A stretch of 64,000 bases of DNA from Ferruginibacter sp. HRS2-29 (GCF_024343615.1 NZ_RJUB01000162.1:1-64000), one strand, 5' to 3'. Positions 52,204-60,456 are shown, counted from the first letter of the stretch. Numbers and translations are program-made. The notes: generated by a model not told the origin, from the sequence alone.

Positions 52204-52356
52204 ATTACGAATTACGAATTACGAATTACGAATTACGAATTACGAATTACGAATTACGAATCAATTTTTTGCTCCGCAAGTTAAATCATATAATCATTCA
52301 TGAGAATAGCTTTGCGAATGAACACATTCGTAATTCGTAATTCTTAATTCATAATT
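52203..52356. repeat. AATTACG heptamer palindrome
   Basis: The left arm has eight perfect AATTACG copies (52203-52259) starting inside the rseP stop codon; the right arm (52323-52356) is ATTCGTAATTCGTAATTC followed by TTAATTCATAATTATT. Unequal arm lengths suggest that each arm expands on its own. Confidence 0.9.
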
Positions 52357-52360
52357 ATTT

Positions 52361-52663
52361 ATGCGTTTTCTGGCAAAACTCACCCTCATCTTCAACGTCT
52401 GCTTTCTCCTGTGGGTGCTCGGCTATGTGATCGAGATATTTCATAAAGTGAAAGGCAGCAGCAACGGGCAACTGGATACGCACCCGCTGTTGAGTAGTAT
52501 TGTGGTATTAGGAGTGGTATCTATTTTTATCAATGTATTTTTTGTGATTCTTTTCCTGGCAAGATTTTCTTCAAAAAAAATGAACAATATCCCGCGGTGG
52601 ATCGTTTATTTCAATCTTATAATACTGCCCATGCAGATATATTTTTATTTTATCAGCAAATAA
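52361..52663 (+). CDS. Small integral membrane protein of unknown function
   Basis: 100 residues with three predicted membrane helices (about 5-27, 45-68, 78-97) and a short charged loop (KVKGSSNGQLDTHP). No motif recognised. It sits 7 nt before the queuosine-precursor transporter gene and is probably co-transcribed; it might assist it, but nothing in sequence shows that. Its leader consists of heptamer repeats. Confidence 0.65.
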   Translation: MRFLAKLTLIFNVCFLLWVLGYVIEIFHKVKGSSNGQLDTHPLLSSIVVLGVVSIFINVFFVILFLARFSSKKMNNIPRWIVYFNLIILPMQIYFYFISK

Positions 52664-52670
52664 AAAAAGA

Positions 52671-53459
52671 ATGATCAAAAACATACTGAACGATAAACCT
52701 ACCAAACTGTTTGTGATCTTTGCAGCTTTTTTTGTGGCCAATGCGTTGATCGCGGAATGCATCGGAGGTAAAATATTTTCCCTCGAAAAATTATTCGGTG
52801 CACAGCCACTCAGCTTCTCTCTCCTTGGCGAAAGCGGGTTAGCCATCAGCCTTACCTGCGGGGTTTTGTTGTGGCCGCTGGAATTCGTGATGACCGACAT
52901 CATCAATGAATATTACGGCCCAAAAGCAGTTCGCAGGATATCCTACATCGCAGTAGCGCTCATCTCTTATGCCTTCCTGATGTTTTACATGGCCATGCAT
53001 GTACCTGCCGCAGATTTCTGGTATGGTACCGGTGTGCAGGATGGTGTTCCCGATATGTCCAAAGCATTCAATGCTGTTTTTGGCCAGGGAATGTGGATCA
53101 TATTAGGAAGCCTCACCGCTTTCCTGGTGAGCCAGATCGTGGATGTGACCGTTTTTCATAAGATCAAAAAAGTGACCGGCGAAAAAAAAATGTGGCTGCG
53201 TGCTACAGGGTCTACTGTGATCTCGCAGCTGGTAGATAGTTTCATCGTATTATTCATAGCATTTTACCTGGGCAAAGGATGGAGCATACAAAAGGTACTG
53301 GCCATCTGTATGGTGAATTATGCGTACAAGTTTACAGTAGCGGTATTACTCACGCCAGTGATATACCTCATTCACAACAGGATCAATAAATACCTGGGAA
53401 AAGAAACTGCGGAAAAGATGCAGTTAGCCGCAATGGGGAAGGAGATAAACGCTGATTAA
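52671..53459 (+). CDS. yhhQ: Queuosine precursor transporter (YhhQ/VUT family)
   Basis: 262 residues, about six membrane helices. Family signatures are TDIINEYYGPKAVRRISYIA after the second helix and RATGSTVISQLVDSFIVLFI in the fifth. Imports 7-cyano-7-deazaguanine or related queuosine precursors. The insertion containing HVPAADFWYGTGVQDGVP is typical of the longer Bacteroidota form. The stop codon is inside an inverted repeat (AACGCTGATTAAAA). Confidence 0.9.
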   Translation: MIKNILNDKPTKLFVIFAAFFVANALIAECIGGKIFSLEKLFGAQPLSFSLLGESGLAISLTCGVLLWPLEFVMTDIINEYYGPKAVRRISYIAVALISYAFLMFYMAMHVPAADFWYGTGVQDGVPDMSKAFNAVFGQGMWIILGSLTAFLVSQIVDVTVFHKIKKVTGEKKMWLRATGSTVISQLVDSFIVLFIAFYLGKGWSIQKVLAICMVNYAYKFTVAVLLTPVIYLIHNRINKYLGKETAEKMQLAAMGKEINAD

Positions 53460-53531
53460 AAATGATTACGCTGATTCCACAGATTATAAGTTAAATTCAT
53501 TTCGTAATGATATTACCTTTTAATCAGCGTT
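53448..53531. repeat. Palindrome with AACGCTGATTAAAA arms overlapping the yhhQ stop codon
   Basis: AACGCTGATTAAAA (53448-53461) is exactly reversed by TTTTAATCAGCGTT (53518-53531). The left arm codes for the last residues (NAD) of the transporter and its TAA. Confidence 0.8.
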
Positions 53532-53550
53532 CCTTTTCTCCTTATGAAAA

Positions 53551-53637
53551 ATGTATTTTATGGAAATGATCTCCTTTGATAAAGACTGGTTGCTCACCCT
53601 GGCATTTTTCGTTGCTTTATTATTTGGGATCCTTTAA
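53551..53637 (+). CDS. Possible 28-residue single-helix membrane peptide
   Basis: ATG at 53551 opens MYFMEMISFDKDWLL followed by TLAFFVALLFGIL and stop: a short acidic/basic head and one hydrophobic helix. There is no clear promoter box. The frame ends exactly where the next palindrome starts. It may be a genuine small membrane protein or chance. Confidence 0.3.
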   Translation: MYFMEMISFDKDWLLTLAFFVALLFGIL

Positions 53638-53655
53638 GAGTTCAAAAGTTGAAAA

Positions 53656-53710
53656 AGTTCAAGAGTTCAAAAGTTGTTCCTGCCGGAAGCAACTTTTGAA
53701 CCCTTGAACT
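53656..53710. repeat. Palindrome of AGTTCAAGAGTTCAAAAG repeats
   Basis: The arms 53656-53676 and 53690-53710 are 21-bp reverse complements with one mismatch (AGTTCAAGAGTTCAAAAGTTG), extended outwards by more GTTCAA/TTGAAC units. It lies between convergent genes. Confidence 0.88.
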
Positions 53711-53730
53711 TTTTTTGAACCTTGAACCTT

Positions 53731-53922
53731 TTAAATATGCCTTCTCAATGAAGAGGTAGTCTTATTAGTTTTTCTAAGTTTCCACAGATCAACTGCACCA
53801 AATGTCGGGTTGCCTGCATTGGCGAGAATGCCGGTTGCAAGTGTTTCTTTCGTTTCTGTCAATAGTTCTTTCAGTTCGTCTTTGTTAATCGGGGTTACGA
53901 TACCCACTGTACTCGTTTTCAT
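53731..53922 (-). CDS. Small protein of unknown function with basic C-terminal motif
   Basis: 63 residues. An acidic helical N-terminal half (NKDELKELLTETKETLATG) is followed by Gly/Asn (NAGNPTFG) and a basic tail AVDLWKLRKTNKTTSSLRRH. I believe the LWKLRK...RR tail style is recurrent in small Bacteroidota proteins, but I cannot name a family. Expression is supported by a near-perfect promoter (54052-54082), a long leader and an A-rich sequence before the ATG, usual for Bacteroidota start sites. It could be a peptide precursor or a regulator. Confidence 0.6.
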   Translation of the reverse strand: MKTSTVGIVTPINKDELKELLTETKETLATGILANAGNPTFGAVDLWKLRKTNKTTSSLRRHI

Positions 53923-54051
53923 AACTTGTTTTGTTTGTTTTTCGTTTATTTTTTATATGGCTGGCAACGAAATGTATGATCACTAACGGATCGGAGGCAC
54001 TCAGGAAGAAATTTTCTTATTATCTATCGCGGTAGTACTGAATTGCGGGCG

Positions 54052-54082
54052 CAAAGGTAAGTGCAATTTCTGCCGCTGCAAA
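54052..54082 (-). promoter_or_regulatory. Bacteroidota-type promoter for the 63-residue protein gene
   Basis: On the minus strand TTTG, exactly 19 nt, TACCTTTG. This is the best consensus match I found in the window. It predicts a 5' leader of about 125 nt before the ATG at 53922. Confidence 0.65.
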
Positions 54083-54200
54083 AAAACTGGTACTTAATTT
54101 GAGTGATTTGTGTGTTCTTTAACAGTTCCTTAAAGTATCGTTATCGTATGACTTTGTTAGATAACTTTACACGCACACATTAAAATTTTTTCATAGCCTG

Positions 54201-56039
54201 ATGTATATATCTTATCTGCTGCGTTCGCTGCTGCTTGCCGGTTTATTGTGTAGTTGTATAGGCGTTTCAGCGCAGGTAAACCCCGCAAATGATACTAGCT
54301 CAAAGAAAAAAAGACGGCTTATCAGCAGGCTGATGAAAAGCATTTCCCGCAATGGCGAACCTACTGAGCCTGTAAAAACTGTAAATCCATTTCTTAAGCA
54401 GGCTGGGAAGACCATCCGTTCCATCACCATCGTTCCGTTAGGTTTCGACCGCAATCTGTATGATACCAGCGTTATCAGGAAAAATTTTGCCACCGATGTC
54501 GCCAATGCATTTCATCTCAACAGTTCAACAGACCTCATCCGGAAAAATCTTTTTTTCAGGGAGGGGGATAAAGTATTGCCACTTCTGCTGGCGGATAATG
54601 AACGTTTTTTGCGTGAGCAGGAATTCCTGCAGGATGCGCTTATCCGCGTGGGAAGAACCGATAGCACCAGGAATAGTAAAGATTCGATCGATGTAGTGGT
54701 ATTCACCAAGGATGTATTTTCGCTGGGTGGGGGTGGAAGCCTGAGCAGGGTTGATAAGGCCCGCCTGGAAATACGGGAGGAAAATTTCGCAGGATGGGGC
54801 GATAAATTTTCCCTTGGCCTATTATACGATGGCGAGCGGCAACCCAGTATAGGTTATGGCGGAGAAATATTGAAACGGAATATCCGCGGCAGTTTTGTTA
54901 ACTGGGCAACAGGCTTTACTACTTTCAGCAATGAAATAACGAGCCAGTTGCAGGAAGAGAACCGATTTTACACGATCATCGAACGGCCACTCGTAAGCCG
55001 TTATAAGGAATGGACCGGCCGGCTTGAGCTTTCGCTGAATCAGACAGCAAATAATTACTGGGCAGATTCCCCTGCAATTTATAAGTCACGTTATAGTTAC
55101 AGCTACGTTCAGATGGATCTATGGGGTGGTTACAACTTCGGTGCAAAAGACCGGAAGTCAAAAGATTCCAATAAACGCCTGAGGCATTTCGTGGGGATAC
55201 GTGGATTTTACAACGATTTCAACCGTGTACCAACCATCTACAAAGATTCTTTTGATTTCAAATACGCCAATATCAACGGCTCGTTGTTGTCTTACACGCT
55301 TTACAAACAAAACTTCTACCGCACCAATTTCATTTATGGCTTCGGTAGGAATGAAGACGTACCCGAAGGTATCAGCGCTTCCATCATAGGTGGGTATACC
55401 AATAAACAGGGGGTAAGGCGATCTTATTACGGGCTGGATTTTTCAGCGACCCATTTTTCGCCCCGCGGGCATTTTACCAATTATACCTTTCGCTATGGCG
55501 GATTTGTAAATAAAAAAACGTTTGAAGATGTCGATCTTTTATTAGGCATCGATCACTTCACCCGGCTACGCCAGATAAGCCCGACCTGGCGCAACAGGAA
55601 TTTTGTTTCTGTATCCTACACCAAACAGCTGAAGTTGAAACTGAACGAACCTTTGTTCATCTCCAGCGTATTTGGGTTACCTTACTACAGGAATGCGGAA
55701 ATATTTGCAGATACGAGGGCAACGGTAAAACTGGAATCGGTGTTTTATAACCTATCCAAGATTGCGGGGTTCAGGGTAGCACCTTTTATTTTTTCGGATA
55801 TTAGTTTTTTAAAACCTATCAAGGCATCTTTTGATAAAACGAAAGGCTATTCCGCATTTGGCGGCGGTTTCAGGACGAGGAATGAAAACCTTATTTTCGG
55901 AACGATCGAATTGCGGGGATATATTTTCCCGACCCCGGTTGCCGGTATGCGCAACTGGAAAGTTGACCTGAGCACTAACCTTAGATTTAAATATAACAGC
56001 AGCTTTATAAAACGCCCCGATTTTGTGGTGGCTAATTAA
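54201..56039 (+). CDS. Omp85/BamA-TamA-like outer-membrane barrel with POTRA region
   Basis: 612 residues with a signal peptide (cleavage after GVSAQ). A basic spacer (SSKKKRRLISRLMKSISRNG) leads to POTRA-like segments (about 70-190: IRSITIVPLGFDRNLYDTS, FFREGDKVLPLLLADNERFL, DSIDVVVFTKDVFSLGGGGS). A barrel follows from about 195 to the end (GWGDKFSLGLLYDGE, RNENLIFGTIELRGYIFPTP). Possibly inserts outer-membrane proteins or lipids; the role is unknown. It overlaps nothing and precedes the DUF4268 gene by 3 nt. Confidence 0.78.
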   Translation: MYISYLLRSLLLAGLLCSCIGVSAQVNPANDTSSKKKRRLISRLMKSISRNGEPTEPVKTVNPFLKQAGKTIRSITIVPLGFDRNLYDTSVIRKNFATDVANAFHLNSSTDLIRKNLFFREGDKVLPLLLADNERFLREQEFLQDALIRVGRTDSTRNSKDSIDVVVFTKDVFSLGGGGSLSRVDKARLEIREENFAGWGDKFSLGLLYDGERQPSIGYGGEILKRNIRGSFVNWATGFTTFSNEITSQLQEENRFYTIIERPLVSRYKEWTGRLELSLNQTANNYWADSPAIYKSRYSYSYVQMDLWGGYNFGAKDRKSKDSNKRLRHFVGIRGFYNDFNRVPTIYKDSFDFKYANINGSLLSYTLYKQNFYRTNFIYGFGRNEDVPEGISASIIGGYTNKQGVRRSYYGLDFSATHFSPRGHFTNYTFRYGGFVNKKTFEDVDLLLGIDHFTRLRQISPTWRNRNFVSVSYTKQLKLKLNEPLFISSVFGLPYYRNAEIFADTRATVKLESVFYNLSKIAGFRVAPFIFSDISFLKPIKASFDKTKGYSAFGGGFRTRNENLIFGTIELRGYIFPTPVAGMRNWKVDLSTNLRFKYNSSFIKRPDFVVAN

Positions 56040-56042
56040 AAC

Positions 56043-56489
56043 ATGTATACAGCACACGAAGCATCAGAGATACGCCAGCAGTTCTGGACAAGCCTTGGGC
56101 AATACCTGGCACCCGTTCCTTCGGCATCCGGTGAAAAAGTAAACTGGATCAATTATAAGACCGGAGTAAAAGGCATCCGTTTCCGGATGGATGCTCAGAA
56201 TAGGTATTCATTTGTAGCGATAGAGATAAGGGCGGAGGAAGAAAAACGGGCACAGTTTTACGAAGTGTTTCAATCCCTGCGTGACCAGCTACCTGAAAAT
56301 TACGAATGGATAGAAGAATGTGAAGATGAACATGGAAAATCCCTGAGCCGCATCTATTGCGAGCTCGAAGGCCCTACGTTGTTCAATAAGGCGCACTGGC
56401 CCGACCTGATCGCGTTTTTCAAGACGAATATTGTACTTCTTGATGCCTTCTGGGCAGAGAACAAAGACATATTCGATATGATGAGTTAA
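56043..56489 (+). CDS. DUF4268 protein
   Basis: 148 residues, cytosolic. Typical DUF4268 blocks: EIRQQFWTSLGQYLAPVPSA, VNWINYKTGVKGIRFRMDA, WIEECEDEHGKSLSRIYCEL, and the C-terminal WPDLIAFFKTNIVLLDAFW. The domain is often fused to nuclease-like or HTH domains in other proteins, but stands alone here. It lies 3 nt behind the Omp85-like gene and 26 nt before a hydrolase gene. Confidence 0.85.
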   Translation: MYTAHEASEIRQQFWTSLGQYLAPVPSASGEKVNWINYKTGVKGIRFRMDAQNRYSFVAIEIRAEEEKRAQFYEVFQSLRDQLPENYEWIEECEDEHGKSLSRIYCELEGPTLFNKAHWPDLIAFFKTNIVLLDAFWAENKDIFDMMS

Positions 56490-56515
56490 TTTTGACTTTT
56501 AAATAAACAATTTTT

Positions 56516-57367
56516 ATGAAACACTTATTCAATACGGCGCTTGCTACAGCATTTGCATTCAGTTTTGCAGCCTGCAATAACAATTCCGCCAAAACATCCG
56601 AAGCAGGTAAATCTGCTGACACGGCTAAAACGGTAACAGTCGCGGTCAAAGAAGAACCAGTGGATTATAGCGACGGATCAGTTACGATGAAAGGCTTTGT
56701 AGCTTACGATTCAAATTCCACGGCTAAGCGGCCTGTGGTACTCATCATTCCTGAGTGGTGGGGGATAGGCGATTATGTAAAGAACAGGGCAAAACAACTG
56801 GCTGAATTGGGGTATATAGCCATGGCCCTGGATTTTTACGGCAATGCGGCGCAAGGAGAAACACCTGAAACAGCCGGTAAATTGGCGGAGCCATTTTACA
56901 AAGATCCCCAGCTGGCAAAAAAACGTTTTGATGCCGCATTGGCGAAGATCAAAACATTTGCGCAGGCAGATACTTCAAAGATCGCCGCTATCGGTTATTG
57001 CTTCGGTGGTGCACAGGTGCTCAACCTGGCAAGGCTCGGAGAAAACCTTGCGGGTGTTGTCAGCTTTCATGGAAACCTGGTGGGTGTAACGCCTGATAAA
57101 AATAAAGTGAAAGCCAAAATATTGGTCTGCCATGGCGAAAACGATCAGTTTGTTCCAAAAGAAGAAGTGGAGAAATTCAAAAAGCAAACAGACAGCGCAG
57201 GAGTAGCATATACATTCAAGTCGTACTCCAATGCTACACACGCTTTCACCAATCCTGAAGCCACCGAAAAAGGAAAGAAATTCAAGCTGCCCATCGAATA
57301 CAACGAAGCTGCTGATAAGGCATCGTGGACGGATATGAAGGTTTTCTTCAGTGAAATCTTTAAATAA
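56516..57367 (+). CDS. Dienelactone-hydrolase-family lipoprotein
   Basis: 283 residues with lipobox FAAC (Cys20). Alpha/beta-hydrolase of the dienelactone group: LIIPEWWGIGDYVKNRAKQL near the start of the core, nucleophile elbow AAIGYCFGGAQVL (Cys), then Asp in VCHGENDQFVP and His in SYSNATHAFTNP as triad partners. Hydrolyses an ester or lactone in the envelope; substrate unknown. Last gene of the 54201-57367 group and followed by a cloverleaf element. Confidence 0.88.
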   Translation: MKHLFNTALATAFAFSFAACNNNSAKTSEAGKSADTAKTVTVAVKEEPVDYSDGSVTMKGFVAYDSNSTAKRPVVLIIPEWWGIGDYVKNRAKQLAELGYIAMALDFYGNAAQGETPETAGKLAEPFYKDPQLAKKRFDAALAKIKTFAQADTSKIAAIGYCFGGAQVLNLARLGENLAGVVSFHGNLVGVTPDKNKVKAKILVCHGENDQFVPKEEVEKFKKQTDSAGVAYTFKSYSNATHAFTNPEATEKGKKFKLPIEYNEAADKASWTDMKVFFSEIFK

Positions 57368-57391
57368 TTAAGAATGGTGATCGAAGCGGAT

Positions 57392-57581
57392 GGGGATCGC
57401 AGATTTTAAAAAGATAAAAGGACTACACAGATTATTTTTCACTGCGTGAAAACCAAAATGCAGTTGATAAGACTTCGGCTTTAATTAATAAGTCACAGTC
57501 TTATCAACTGCATTTTGGTTTCCTGCAAAGCAGGAAACAATCTGTGCAATCCCCTTCATCCCTTTGAAATCTGTGATCCCC
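57392..57581. repeat. Cloverleaf-type composite palindrome (outer arm partly decayed)
   Basis: The right outer arm 57539-57581 matches the other copies (AATCTGTGCAATCCCC, CTTCATCCCTTTGAAATCTG). The left arm 57392-57433 keeps GGGGATCGCAGATTTTAAA and CACAGATT but differs in between, mostly G to A. The left side hairpin is TTTTCAC-TGC-GTGAAAA, the apical stem a perfect 22 bp (57453-57474 / 57497-57518), and the right side hairpin GTTTCCTGC-AAA-GCAGGAAAC. The decay in one arm alone shows that arms are not always kept matched. Confidence 0.88.
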
Positions 57582-57603
57582 TTTCGCTCTATTCTCCGCC
57601 AGC

Positions 57604-57632
57604 ATTCTTAATTCTTAATTTTTAATTCTTCA
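57604..57632. repeat. Short AATTCTT heptamer run
   Basis: ATTCTTAATTCTTAATTTTT and AATTCTTC close the composite element and end 5 nt before the stop codon of the next minus-strand gene. Confidence 0.7.
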
Positions 57633-57636
57633 TTGA

Positions 57637-58236
57637 TCACCTGTATTTTTCCGCGATCGTATAACACACCCTATCCGTTATCTTATGAAACACCTGCCCG
57701 TTCAGCTTTCGCAGCCGGCTTGCCCTTCTTCCATCCAGCAACCTGCCTTTTTCATCAAAGGTTTGGGGGCGTTCAAAATAAGCGATGATATAATACTTTG
57801 GTGGCGATAACGGATACCGCACCACTACAGGTTTGATGCTGATGAAGATCAGTCTTCGCTCATTATCATTGACGTAATAGTCGAAATTGTTGATCCATGT
57901 GCAACTCACTTTTTGCATGCTGCCGATGAGTGCCAGCACACTGTCGGCCTCTAGTCCATATTTATGAAGCGTATCGGAAAGCCTTTTTTCACTTACCTCA
58001 AAATCATAGATGTAGGTAAGGCTGTCGGTGATCATTTCCACAGAAACCTTGCTGAGGTCTTTGTTGGTAAACGCAAGGCTGAAAGGCTTTTTACTGTACA
58101 GGCGTTTATAATTCTGCTCGATCTTCTGTAGTTCTTCACCATGCTCCTGGTAAAAATTCTTTGATACGATCTTTGCGGAGCAAGACCATAAAAACGCCAT
58201 CACCGGCAACAACGATATGGTATGATTCAGTTTCAT
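57637..58236 (-). CDS. Lipoprotein of unknown function
   Basis: 199 residues with lipobox FLWSC (Cys19). Mixed alpha/beta with no recognised motif; the C-terminal half (PPKYYIIAYFERPQTFDEKG, then RASRLRKLNGQVFHKITDRV) is basic. Its ATG overlaps the TGA of the upstream gene by four bases, so it is translated together with the papain-like protein and may be its partner (inference). Confidence 0.65.
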   Translation of the reverse strand: MKLNHTISLLPVMAFLWSCSAKIVSKNFYQEHGEELQKIEQNYKRLYSKKPFSLAFTNKDLSKVSVEMITDSLTYIYDFEVSEKRLSDTLHKYGLEADSVLALIGSMQKVSCTWINNFDYYVNDNERRLIFISIKPVVVRYPLSPPKYYIIAYFERPQTFDEKGRLLDGRRASRLRKLNGQVFHKITDRVCYTIAEKYR

Positions 58237-59141
58237 ATCAGCTCATTTTTGGTGCAGAAACTGATGCCATAAATGATCTTCTTCAAAACTTTCGGGGTTA
58301 TCTGTAACAATGTTTTTCCGCCATAATCCCAATAGGTGAGTGTTATGAGGCCATTATCTTCCATCCGGATATTTTCAAGCACCACAAAATGTGTGGGAAT
58401 GGAAAGTTTCACTTTGTCGTGGTTCTTTTTGTGGATCACGCGGTTGTTGATGTACAATACCATCACACCTTTGCCCAGCCTGTCGTGCAGGTAACGGAAG
58501 GTGTTTTTCAACCAGGGATGAAAAAGGTCGCTGCCGACGGCTTTCGTTTTGTAATGGCACATCTTGCGCACCATGCGGTTGAATTTAGCGAAGTTGGTAG
58601 CAGCCCAGAAGCGGTCTTCATCGCCAAGATCATAATTTGGATTGAAGATATTCAGGTAACCTTTGAAATGGTCGGCCAGCACGAGGAACCAGATCTGCTC
58701 TGCATGGCGGATGTCAAGCACACCTTTGAACCGTAAGGTGCCCGCGGCGGATTTTATTGATTCTGAAGGCGTGAAATTGTTGCCGTTATAAGTCGCTTTG
58801 CCGGTCCGGTAAAGCGAGAGCATAAACTGTGCGTACCCCAACGGATCGTCTTTTATAACGAGATAAGACAATGCACCGTAAGCGCAAAAGTTAGTTCCCC
58901 GGCCAGGATAAAAACTCAGCGGCTGATGTATATTCAGCTTCAGGTTACTGAGGAACAACGTTGATTTCACATGCGGCCAGTAACCGCTTGGCTCGAGCGT
59001 TTTGATGGAATCGATGAAACTGATGGCCTGTTGCTGCGTAGATGTAGATGTTATGACGGTATCCGTACCTGATGCGAGCAGGCGGTTATTTACAAGAAAA
59101 AAAATAAAGATCAATAAAAAAATCCTGATGTTGAACTTCAA
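58233..59141 (-). CDS. Exported protein, possibly papain-like/C39-like cysteine peptidase
   Basis: 302 residues with a signal peptide (cleavage after LLASG). I see a possible Cys-His-Asp set in the right order: GTNFCAYGALSYLVI near residue 86, IPTHFVVLENIRM near 256, and LTYWDYGGKTLLQI near 273, spaced as in papain-fold enzymes. That assignment rests on motif shape only. First gene of a two-gene minus operon with the lipoprotein. Confidence 0.5.
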   Translation of the reverse strand: MKFNIRIFLLIFIFFLVNNRLLASGTDTVITSTSTQQQAISFIDSIKTLEPSGYWPHVKSTLFLSNLKLNIHQPLSFYPGRGTNFCAYGALSYLVIKDDPLGYAQFMLSLYRTGKATYNGNNFTPSESIKSAAGTLRFKGVLDIRHAEQIWFLVLADHFKGYLNIFNPNYDLGDEDRFWAATNFAKFNRMVRKMCHYKTKAVGSDLFHPWLKNTFRYLHDRLGKGVMVLYINNRVIHKKNHDKVKLSIPTHFVVLENIRMEDNGLITLTYWDYGGKTLLQITPKVLKKIIYGISFCTKNELI

Positions 59142-59212
59142 TCCTGTTGGCGTTGGTTATGAATAGATTTTTTGAAAATTAATCTAAAAAACGGCAATAA
59201 CCGCCATCCTTA

Positions 59213-59620
59213 TTAAAACTTTTTAGCTTCGATCGTTGCCCTTGCCGGCATATCGTCTTTCAGTAAAGTCACATTTTCTTTGAGGTCGGCGCTACCGTTC
59301 TCATTCATAGTAGCCACTACTTTTTTTACACGGCTGATGAAAAGCGTGCGTTGTTTTTTGGAGAGTTCTTTCAGGGTGAAAGCCAGTTTATATTCGCCTT
59401 CGCGGCCATACGGGCCGATGCGGTCTGCTGAAATGGACTTGATCTTATTGGCCTTCCTGAATTTTGCGATATAATCAGTCAGTGGTTTGCTGCTCGGTAC
59501 GCCGGAAGCGAAGCTGTGGAAAGAAACGACCATCTTGTAGTTGCGGGCAGAATCGGATTGTGCAAAAGCGCCTGAGAATAATAAACCGGTGACAGCGAGT
59601 AAAAATAGCTTCTTTAACAT
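59213..59620 (-). CDS. Small exported protein of unknown function
   Basis: 135 residues with a clear signal peptide (MLKKLFLLAVTGLLFSGAFA, cleavage after FAQ). The mature part has a beta-alpha-beta-like pattern with many Lys (SKKQRTLFISRVKKVVATMN). No motif recognised. Single gene, preceded by the large non-coding region 59621-60460. A weak hairpin with a T-run (GCGG/CCGT, near 59190) follows. Confidence 0.65.
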   Translation of the reverse strand: MLKKLFLLAVTGLLFSGAFAQSDSARNYKMVVSFHSFASGVPSSKPLTDYIAKFRKANKIKSISADRIGPYGREGEYKLAFTLKELSKKQRTLFISRVKKVVATMNENGSADLKENVTLLKDDMPARATIEAKKF

Positions 59621-59933
59621 GATTGTTTTTTCTTTTAAGAGTGTTCTTTTTTGTAAATGTTTAATCCAATGGCAGATCAGGAGGCAAAACTATCCATTTA
59701 AAGGCTAAATGAATGGTTAAAAGCATTTTTGATACCTTTTATATATATCAAATTACACTCCGGAAGGAAAAAAATGCCTTTCGTTTGTCCATTTCTACCA
59801 TTCGCTAACTGTATTATTAATGTAAAAATTACCGGATGCATCTTTACATTATCAAACAGCGGTACAACAGCAAGCAACGGAAAAAGCTTTTGATGCGTCT
59901 TTGGAATAAACAGATCTGTATAAAAATATTTTA
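59621..59933. other. Non-coding AT-rich region, no feature recognised
   Basis: No ORF of note on either strand and no long palindrome. It holds the presumed promoter of the gene ending at 59213 and leads into the first of two homologous repeats. Confidence 0.5.
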
Positions 59934-60031
59934 AGACAGGAAGTAAACGATCCTGGCTTATAAACTCGGTTTTTCATAGGATATTGAATTTAAAACGGGG
60001 TTGGATTTCTATCTAAGCCCCCTTATTTTTT
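59934..60031 (+). ncRNA. Candidate small RNA, copy 1 of a duplicated terminator-ended unit
   Basis: It shares with 60186-60280 a central block (CTGGCTTATAAACTCGG, TTTTTCATAGGATATTGAA) that is identical, flanked by diverging parts. Near the 5' end CAGGA...TCCTG can pair. The 3' end GGGGTT...AAGCCCCC followed by TTATTTTTT is terminator-like. No ORF. It could also be a pair of repeated terminators; no consensus promoter is visible upstream. Confidence 0.4.
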
Positions 60032-60185
60032 CTTAAGAACTTATAAAACTGACCGCTTGTAGGATAAAAACCGCCGTTTGTAGGATACGGTTGGCAGGGA
60101 CAAAAAAGAAATGCATTTTTACAAGGTGGATATGAGGAAAGGACAGAGAGGGTTAAAACATAACACAACGAACACAAAAATATTG

Positions 60186-60280
60186 AGACAGGAATTAAAC
60201 TCCCCTGGCTTATAAACTCGGTTTTTCATAGGATATTGAATTTAAACGGGGCTGGATTTTTATCCTGGCCCCTTTTTTTT
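60186..60280 (+). ncRNA. Candidate small RNA, copy 2 of a duplicated terminator-ended unit
   Basis: Starts GAGACAGGAATTAAAC (the start of the copy, AGACAGGAA, is shared with copy 1). CAGG and CCCTG can pair as in copy 1 although the bases between differ. The 3' end GGGGCTGGAT-TTTT-ATCCTGGCCCC is followed by eight T, a strong rho-independent terminator. About 150 nt separate it from copy 1. Confidence 0.45.
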
Positions 60281-60290
60281 CGCATGAATT

Positions 60291-60325
60291 ACTGACGACT
60301 GACCACTGACCACAGACCATCGACG
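60291..60325. repeat. Unpaired GACCACTGACCACAGACC repeat arm
   Basis: Words GACGACTGACCACTGACCAC and AGACCATCGACG match the left arm at 26947 but have no partner arm nearby. Confidence 0.6.
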
Positions 60326-60448
60326 ATTTTCAGCGGATGACCACAGGCTTTATAGAACTGTTGGGTTAATTATCTTCTTCGCGAATTCGTAGAATTTGTG
60401 TAATTCGTCCGGCACGGGCGGAAATTCGTGTAATTCATCTAATTACCC

Positions 60449-60456
60449 TAATTTTG
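60449..60456 (+). promoter_or_regulatory. Possible -7 box of prfB
   Basis: TAATTTTG fits TAnnTTTG and ends only 4 nt before the prfB ATG, so the transcript could begin at or next to the start codon. No TTTG at -33. Confidence 0.4.

Noticed and set aside
57392-57581. Insertion sequence or transposon remnant
   Set aside because: No transposase fragment and no target-site duplication that I could see; the element is only hairpins.
59185-59203. Terminator after the 135-residue exported protein gene
   Set aside because: There is a T-run on the minus strand, but the stem is only about 4 bp; mentioned under the gene but not listed.
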